Positions 63,392-64,000 of a stretch of DNA of 64,000 nucleotides are shown here, one piece after another. The first letter of the stretch is position 1; each line of letters opens with the position of its first letter. Origin of the DNA: Silene latifolia (taxonomy: Eukaryota; Streptophyta; Magnoliopsida; Caryophyllales; Caryophyllaceae); NCBI RefSeq assembly GCF_048544455.1, contig NC_133532.1, positions 84,151,156 through 84,215,155 on the forward strand. Reading direction: 5' to 3'. The notes below the pieces were generated by a model, which was given only the letters and a program-made list of their open reading frames with translations, was not told the DNA's origin and made no database searches. A program made the position numbers and the translations under genes.

Positions 63392-64000
63392 AGAGATACC
63401 TCATTTCTGCACCTCCCGCAAACCACCCGGTGATGATTGGGCCGCATGTTTGGTACGCGGAACGATTTGTGACAGTTCGTAAGATTATCGTCAAGTGATT
63501 GCTCAAATATTAATGTCTACCTCTTAGTTGTCATCTACGTGCCGATACGGTCGTTTTGACAGTAATTAGAGTACATTTGGAGTCCGGGTCAAAAACCGTC
63601 TTCATTTCCTAAAACCGTCAAATCCCGAGTCAAAGCAATGTGCTTGTCTACCTAAGGTTAGGATGTCATAAAATGTTGATATTATATCTCATTTTGAGTC
63701 CCATGTCACTTCATTAGGCTAAACTAAAAGTTTACATTACAAAATGTGCATTTCATTTAGTTAAAATGACAACCCGACCTTTAGTCCCGTTTTACGAGGT
63801 GATAACGACTTTTTTGGGTCGGGCCTATTTCACAGAAAGTTCTATATCTTTCTCTTAGCTTTCCAACGCCACCGAAATCACCTTAATCCGAGTCTTGTAG
63901 AGAAAGTTATGCCTAAAATACGACAGGCTGTCAAACGCGTTTTCTACGCGCAAAGGAACCTACCCGGGAAAGGACGCAAAGGAGTCTGCCTCTTCCAAGG
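63392..64000 (+). repeat. 3' LTR of Tat-C, truncated by the window end
   Basis: It aligns with 54845-55450, with small indels (near 63478, 63550 and 63925). The first bases are altered: AGAGATACC instead of TGTAGATACC. Confidence 0.88.

Larger units (their letters stand above)
54845..64000 (+). mobile_element. Tat-C: gag-only, non-autonomous relative of Tat-B (runs off the window)
   Basis: A 2325-bp 5' LTR (54845-57169), PBS, a gag-like gene (58413-59715), 3.7 kb of non-coding sequence with repeats, a PPT and the start of the 3' LTR (63392 onward) are visible. No protease, RT, RNase H or integrase is present. PBS, PPT with its flank, part of U5 and the duplicated hairpin motif match Tat-B, so a Tat-B-like element is the likely source of its enzymes. 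The far TSD is outside the window. Confidence 0.85.

Overview
This is repeat-dense nuclear DNA from a flowering plant. The evidence is GT-AG introns, plant Ty3/gypsy lineages (Tat, Athila-like, chromovirus), a Mutator-type element carrying a receptor-like kinase exon, and a Stowaway MITE in an intron. The mix recalls Caryophyllales (Retand-like Tat elements with amplified tandem repeats are known from Silene), but that placement is a weak inference from memory. No rRNA, organelle or bacterial sequence was seen.

Layout. Element names (CRM-like, Tat-A to Tat-D) are used only in this annotation. (1) 1-6033: 3' part of a decayed CRM-like chromovirus, plus strand, with a 1.52-kb Athila-like solo LTR inserted in its RT (TSD CTAAA). 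(2) 6220-43830: Tat-A, plus strand, 691-bp LTRs, near-matching TSD ACTAT/ACTGT. Its gag holds a chromovirus-type solo LTR (7048-8373). Its antisense, intron-containing extra gene is split by Tat-B. (3) 15467-41701: Tat-B, minus strand, 2.55-kb LTRs, TSD GTTAG. It carries gag-PR-RT-RH-aRH-INT on the minus strand and two extra genes on the opposite strand: a multi-exon plant-mobile-domain-like gene (19883-23821) and a DUF7745-like gene (24719-26270). Its RT is cut by a young 3.97-kb chromovirus deletion derivative (29359-33325, TSD CTCTA). The nesting here is therefore three deep. (4) 43925-45509: a Pack-MULE with about 102-bp TIRs and a perfect 9-bp TSD, carrying an antisense PTI1-like kinase exon. 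(5) 45608-47478: the only intact host gene, six exons, 235 residues, a RecA/RAD51-like P-loop ATPase resembling SWSAP1. (6) 49413-54844: Tat-D, a GC-rich, frameshift-ridden Tat element (plus), truncated in its integrase by (7) Tat-C, 54845 to beyond 64000, a gag-only non-autonomous element with the same PBS, PPT flank and U5 as Tat-B.

How the parts relate. Tat-B and Tat-C are relatives: the PBS, pre-PPT sequence, U5 and a duplicated hairpin motif are shared. Tat-C probably depends on a Tat-B-like partner. Tat-A and Tat-B show that extra genes on the strand opposite pol, with their own TATA boxes and introns, recur in this lineage. The chromovirus LTRs carry arrays of 12-bp palindromes at about 20-bp spacing. 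The host gene keeps perfect splice sites although transposons begin about 100 bp upstream of its ATG.

All functional assignments are by motif reading and memory. No database search was run.
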